Shown here: positions 5,636 through 8,995 of the stretch, piece by piece
How the letters are laid out: each line of letters begins with the position of its first letter
Position numbering within the stretch: position 1 is the stretch's first letter
Notes under the pieces: generated by a model
Told to the model about the DNA's origin: nothing
What the model saw: the letters and a program-made list of their open reading frames with translations, nothing else
Database searches by the model: none
Position numbers and translations under genes: made by a program
From: an uncultured Bacteroidales bacterium
GTDB lineage: Bacteria; Bacteroidota; Bacteroidia; Bacteroidales; UBA932
DNA length: 8,995 bases
Reading direction: 5' to 3'
Assembly: GCA_937890845.1 (NCBI GenBank)
Contig: CALADR010000267.1
Span: 1-8,995 of the forward strand

Positions 5636-7791
5636 ATCATCATCTAAAGAGTATCAGGTCTTGGCTAAGTCAAGACCTGAAATCTCTTTAGTCCAACATA
5701 TTGAAGACTGCCTCTGCGTTTGCAGGCAACTATCCATTTGTTTCAGCCGCTTGCCTTTTGGCAATGCTGGAAAATTTTGGGATATACTGCGTGACGCTTT
5801 AGTTTTTCATGATACTGGAAAATCTCATTTTGAATTCCAGCGTATTTTGTATGGAAGTTGTTTTCATTACTTTATATTTACCAGTCCTCTTTGCCAGAGG
5901 AGGAGAAAAGGCTGCTTTATTATGTGGTAGCTGGCCATCACAAAAGTATTGAGGAAATACTGCAATTTTCTGAAAAGGCATATGAGGTCGGATATTCTGG
6001 ATTTGAAGATACGGATGGAGTTCTCTCTTATGAGCAGGAGTGTGCCAAATTGTGGAAAAACAAGACCTGGAAAATTTTGAATAGCTATGGCTTTTCCAAG
6101 ATTTCTGCAAACGAATTTCCGTTGATGCCGGTATTGCGTGAAATCTATAGTAGCAAGATACTTCCTGCTGATGCTGATTATTTATGGCGCCTCTTGCTGG
6201 TAGGTATGATGAAGCAATGTGACCATCTGGCTTCTGCGGGAATTGCAAAACTTCGTATGTTGTCAGATGCTGATTTTTCTTTCCTATTCAAGTATCCGTT
6301 ATATAAACATCAGCAGCAGTCTTATACAACTTCTGGAAATGTTATACTGTCATCGCCGACAGGTAGCGGCAAGACAGAAACATCTTTGCTATGGTTGAAG
6401 CACCAGTTGGAGGAACAAGGCGAGGGGAGGGCATTTTATATATTGCCTTATACTGCTTCTATCAATGCAATGAAAGTTTAGAGTCTTCAACGAGTGACAG
6501 TGCCCGGCTAATTCAGGACTTTAGAACACTGGTTACCCCTATGAAGATTGTGACGCCTTTCCAGTTGCTGAAGCATGTTTTTGGTGTTAAGGGATTTGAG
6601 AAAGGAATTGCCGAGTGGTGTGGCGGATATTTTATTTTTGATGAAATCCATGCGTATGACAGCAGTACATTTGCGCAGATTGTAGTATTGCTGGAGTTCT
6701 GTGTAAAGAGATTGGAGGTCAGTGTATTTATAATGACTGCTACTTTGCCTTCTTTTATGCGGCACAAACTTCAGGAAGCCTTGGGTACATCGTCCCTTGT
6801 TGTGGCAGACTCTTCTCTTTATGACAGGTTTGACAGGCATAGGTTGGTTATAGAGTCAGGGCTGTTGTCAGAGTCCATTGATATTATACAGGCTGATTTG
6901 GATAAAGGGTTGAAGGTACTTGTCGTTTGTAATACGGTGGAGCAGTCCCAATATGTTTATACTAATCTTTTTTCCAAGAGTAAGGTCTTGATCCATGGTT
7001 CTTTCAATGCAGAGGACAGGAGTCGGAAAGAGGCTATATTACATGATGATACCGTTCAGTTGCTGGTAGGAACACAAGCTATTGAAGTAAGTCTGGATAT
7101 AGATTATGATACTGTTTATAGCGATCCGGCTCCGCTCGATGCTTTAATACAGCGTTTCGGACGAGTTAACCGTAAACGGAAAAAGGGAATCTGCCTATGC
7201 CATGTTTTCGATAAAAGCAATGATAAGGATCAGTTTATATATGAACAGGCTGTAGTATGCAGGACATTGTCAGTGTTGCAAAACGAAGTGATAAACAAGT
7301 GCGGAGGGTTTATCCATGAAAGAGATTTGCAGAGTCTTATCGATAAGGTATATCCATGTTGGGAAGAAAAACAACAGCAGAAATATGAATTGACATATAC
7401 CATGTTGTCACAAGGAATATTTCATGGTCTATCTCCATTGTCTGACAATCTACAGCGTGAAGAAGAGTATTACAGGCAGTTTGATGGAGTCAAGGTATTG
7501 CCAGCCAGTCTAAGAGAACGTTATCGTCATTATTGTGAAGAGCAGCGCTTTGTAAAAGCTGACAGCCTGTTGGTTTCTATACGGGAAAGCCGTATGTATG
7601 CTTTGTTGAAAGAGGGGTATGTTGAACAAGACTGTCTGGTTTTCAGTAAAGAGGTCTCGGATAGGCCGGATGATGCTGGAAGTAATTTTAAATTGCTCCG
7701 GAAGCAAGTGACGGTAATAAAGAAGAAGTATGACAGTGAACTTGGACTGCAAACTCAAATATCTGATAATTCAACAGATACATTTATTTAA
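5628..7791 (+). pseudogene. cas3: cas3 (HD nuclease + SF2 helicase), broken by two frame-disrupting deletions
   Basis: Cas3 would nick and unwind target DNA after Cascade binding. Three segments in different frames make up the gene. Segment 1 (5628 to about 5855) holds the HD start: His24 in LVQHIED and the His-Asp of FHDTGK at residues 60-65. Segment 2 (about 5858-6472) resumes at LFSLLYI, then AGHHK of the HD domain and Walker A PTGSGKT (6356-6376), ending at TASINAM. Segment 3 (about 6475-7791) holds DEIH (6640-6651), TATLP, and the C-terminal helicase motifs GTQAIEVSLDIDYD and RFGRVNR. At the first break the RHE motif expected before LFS is gone. At the second the stretch containing the Leu-His-Gly motif of helicase I is gone. 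Each shift fits loss of 3n+1 bases. Unrepaired, frame 1 stops at 5930 and frame 2 at 6481. No functional Cas3 is expected. The assignment is firm; deletion sizes are not known. Confidence 0.93.
5644..5691 (+). repeat. Two-part 48-nt hairpin inside the start of cas3
   Basis: CTAAAGAG (5644-5651) pairs with CTCTTTAG (5684-5691), and CAGGTCTTG (5655-5663) pairs with CAAGACCTG (5671-5679). Both stems are perfect, with 8 and 9 pairs. The internal loop is TAT against AAAT and the apical loop is 7 bases. It begins 16 bases after the first base of the cas3 ATG and 8 bases after the cas5 stop. It is coding sequence (roughly residues 6-22 of Cas3), and no U-run follows, so it is not an ordinary terminator. 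An RNA structure here could slow ribosome entry into cas3, set Cas3 below Cascade, or mark an RNase site between the two. Function is inference; the pairing is directly visible. Confidence 0.7.
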
Positions 7792-7802
7792 ACTCAAGTT
7801 TT

Positions 7803-8309
7803 ATGCAAATAACAGGGACTCACTTTAACTATTTTCATGTATGTCGGCGAAAGCTGTGGCTTTTTGCAAACGGTATTACTTTTGAACATACATCAGATCT
7901 TGTATATGACGGGAAGTTAATTCATGAAGATTCTTATCCGCAACGCTCTGAAAAGTATGAAGAAATAGAATTAGATGGAGTCAAAGTGGATTATTATGAC
8001 ACAAAAAATAATGTTATTCATGAAATCAAGAAGTCTGGCAAAGTAGAAAAGGCTCATCTTTGGCAGTTGAAATATTACATCTATGTCTTTGAACAACATG
8101 GAATTCAAGGGGTAAGCGGAGTTTTGGAATATCCCACACTCAGAAAGAAGGAAACGGTTGTCCTAAGTAATGAAGACCGTGATAACATACAAGAAATGAT
8201 AAAGGGTATTGTGTCTGTTATTGAAAGTGATAATTGCCCTTTTCTGGAGTATAAGGGTATTTGCAAAAATTGCAGTTACTATGATTTTTGTTTTAGCAAG
8301 GAGGAGTAA
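7803..8309 (+). CDS. cas4: CRISPR-associated exonuclease Cas4 (RecB-like, 4Fe-4S)
   Basis: Cas4 trims and orients prespacers for the Cas1-Cas2 integrase, selecting the PAM end. The 168-residue length is normal for type I-B. The four iron-sulfur cysteines are present: Cys14 in FHVCRRK, and Cys154, Cys157 and Cys163 in ICKNCSYYDFCF. The RecB-type nuclease core is also complete: His41 (LIHED), Asp63 (KVDYYD), Glu74 and Lys76 (IHEIKK), and Gln88 of the QxxxY box (QLKYY). It starts 11 bases after the cas3 stop and ends in a one-base overlap with cas1 (TAATG), so the two would be coupled. No disruption is seen. Its partner Cas1 is broken downstream, so the intact gene may be only recently without a function. 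Confidence 0.95.
   Translation: MQITGTHFNYFHVCRRKLWLFANGITFEHTSDLVYDGKLIHEDSYPQRSEKYEEIELDGVKVDYYDTKNNVIHEIKKSGKVEKAHLWQLKYYIYVFEQHGIQGVSGVLEYPTLRKKETVVLSNEDRDNIQEMIKGIVSVIESDNCPFLEYKGICKNCSYYDFCFSKEE
8298..8306 (+). promoter_or_regulatory. Strong Shine-Dalgarno of cas1
   Basis: AAGGAGGAG lies just upstream of the cas1 ATG at 8309, a near-perfect anti-16S match. It is embedded in the last cas4 codons. It stands out because the other cas genes here lack one and Bacteroidota generally use weak sites. It fixes the cas1 start. Confidence 0.6.
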
Positions 8310-8980
8310 TGAAAAAAACGTATTACTTGTTTAATCCGGGAATACTGGAACGCAAAGACAACACACTGAAATTTACGCCAGTAGCTGAAGAAGAATCGGC
8401 ATCTCATGAAACTGTGCAGGCGCGCTATCTCCCTGTAGAAGATATTAGTGAGTTTTACGTTTTCGGATCATTGAAAGCTAATAGTTCTTTATTTAACTTT
8501 TTAGGGCAGAAGGATATTGCAGTACATTTTTTTGATTACTATGAGAACTATACTGGCTCTTTCATGCCTAAAGACAGCTTGCTTTCAGGAAGAATGTTGC
8601 TGGCACAAACTTCTTTCTACCAAAATCCGCGTAAACGTATAGTGATTGCACAGCGATTTATTGAAGGGGCTTCATACAATATGATTAAGAATCTGCAATA
8701 CTATAACCGCAGGGGCAGGGATATGGATAATATCATAAAAGTTATTTCAGATTTGTCGCAACAGATTCCAATATCAAAAAACGTGGCTGAACTTATGGGG
8801 ATTGAAGGTCAAATCCGTCAGCATTATTACGAGGCATTCAATGAGATTATCCAAGATTTTGAAATGGATTCGCGGACAAAACAGCCACCACAGAATGAAG
8901 TTAATGCACTTATTTCATTTGGTAATATGGTATGTTATACCGGATCACCGGGAAAACCCTGTGTGAACAAAATCTATTAA
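8309..8980 (+). pseudogene. cas1: cas1 integrase, C-terminal half lost
   Basis: Cas1 is the spacer-integration endonuclease working with Cas2. Residues 1-211 are a clean type I-B Cas1: N-terminal beta domain (MKKTYYLFNPGIL, EDISEFYVFGSLKANSS), then the helical domain with RTKQPPQNEVNALISFGNM (189-207), which carries the catalytic Glu197. After CYT (residue 211, near 8941) homology stops: the frame reads 12 unrelated residues to a TAA at 8978-8980. Relatives have about 330 residues and continue with the segments carrying the catalytic His and Asp; neither is present in any forward frame before the window ends. The product cannot integrate spacers. Whether this is a deletion, an insertion whose far end lies outside, or a contig-edge artefact cannot be decided here. 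Confidence 0.9.
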
Positions 8981-8995
8981 GCATATATCTTACAA
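8942..8995. other. Non-cas1 tail at the right edge with a small hairpin
   Basis: The last 54 bases match neither cas1 nor anything I recognise. CAC-c-GGG-AAAA-CCC-t-GTG (8946-8963) forms a small imperfect hairpin with one mismatch. It is followed by GTGTGAAC, then AT-rich sequence. It may be the end of a mobile element inserted in cas1, as such ends often coincide with contig edges, but no transposase or target duplication is visible. Confidence 0.35.

Noticed and set aside
5799..6248. 149-residue minus-strand ORF over cas3
   Set aside because: It is antisense to the HD-helicase linker, which has clear Cas3 homology on the plus strand; composition looks like a shadow.
5858..7791. Reading the cas3 pieces as separate cas3'' and cas3' genes
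   Set aside because: Natural splits fall between the HD and helicase domains. Here one break is inside the HD domain and the other inside helicase domain 1, and conserved residues are missing at both.
1..8995. CRISPR array within the window
   Set aside because: No direct repeats of 25-40 bases with regular spacing were seen; an array would be expected beyond cas2, outside the window.

Overview
The window looks like a chromosomal defence locus from a gut-type Bacteroidota (Bacteroides, Phocaeicola or Parabacteroides are the best guess). Base composition is about 40% GC by eye. There are two TATATTTG elements fitting the Bacteroides sigma-ABfr -7 consensus TAnnTTTG, starts are mostly weak in Shine-Dalgarno, and the Cas proteins have the type I-B Cst1/Cst2 (Cas8b1/Cas7-DevR) flavour common in that phylum. 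Genus assignment is inference.

Layout. Positions 1-1322 on the minus strand hold the N-terminal 440 residues of a phospholipase-D-like plus superfamily 2 helicase protein that runs off the left edge. A divergent intergenic region (1323-1561) carries a perfect 8+8 bp inverted repeat and a -7 promoter element. From 1562 everything reads on the plus strand: a 52-residue unknown ORF, then cas6, a second promoter, cas8b1 (cst1), cas7 (cst2), cas5, cas3, cas4 and cas1. cas2 and a CRISPR array would be expected further right; neither is in the window.

How the genes work together. Cas6 would cut pre-crRNA, Cas8b1/Cas7/Cas5 would form the type I-B Cascade complex around the crRNA, Cas3 would degrade the target, and Cas4/Cas1 (with Cas2) would acquire spacers. 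The locus appears to be decaying. cas3 is broken twice, each time with loss of conserved sequence. cas1 loses its C-terminal half in a non-homologous tail at the right edge. Cas7 probably has an in-frame internal deletion. The divergent helicase lacks the segment holding its DExH box. Cas6, Cas8, Cas5 and Cas4 look complete. The losses remove recognisable motifs, so single-base sequencing slips do not explain them.

The most unusual non-gene signals are a 48-nt two-part hairpin (8 bp + 9 bp perfect stems) inside the first codons of cas3, just past the cas5/cas3 overlap; the inverted repeat over the -33 region of the cas operon promoter; and a separate well-formed promoter between cas6 and cas8. 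I did not find a wholly new defence system. The main interest is an apparently degraded type I-B locus with unexplained cis elements, next to a PLD-helicase lacking its DExH box.
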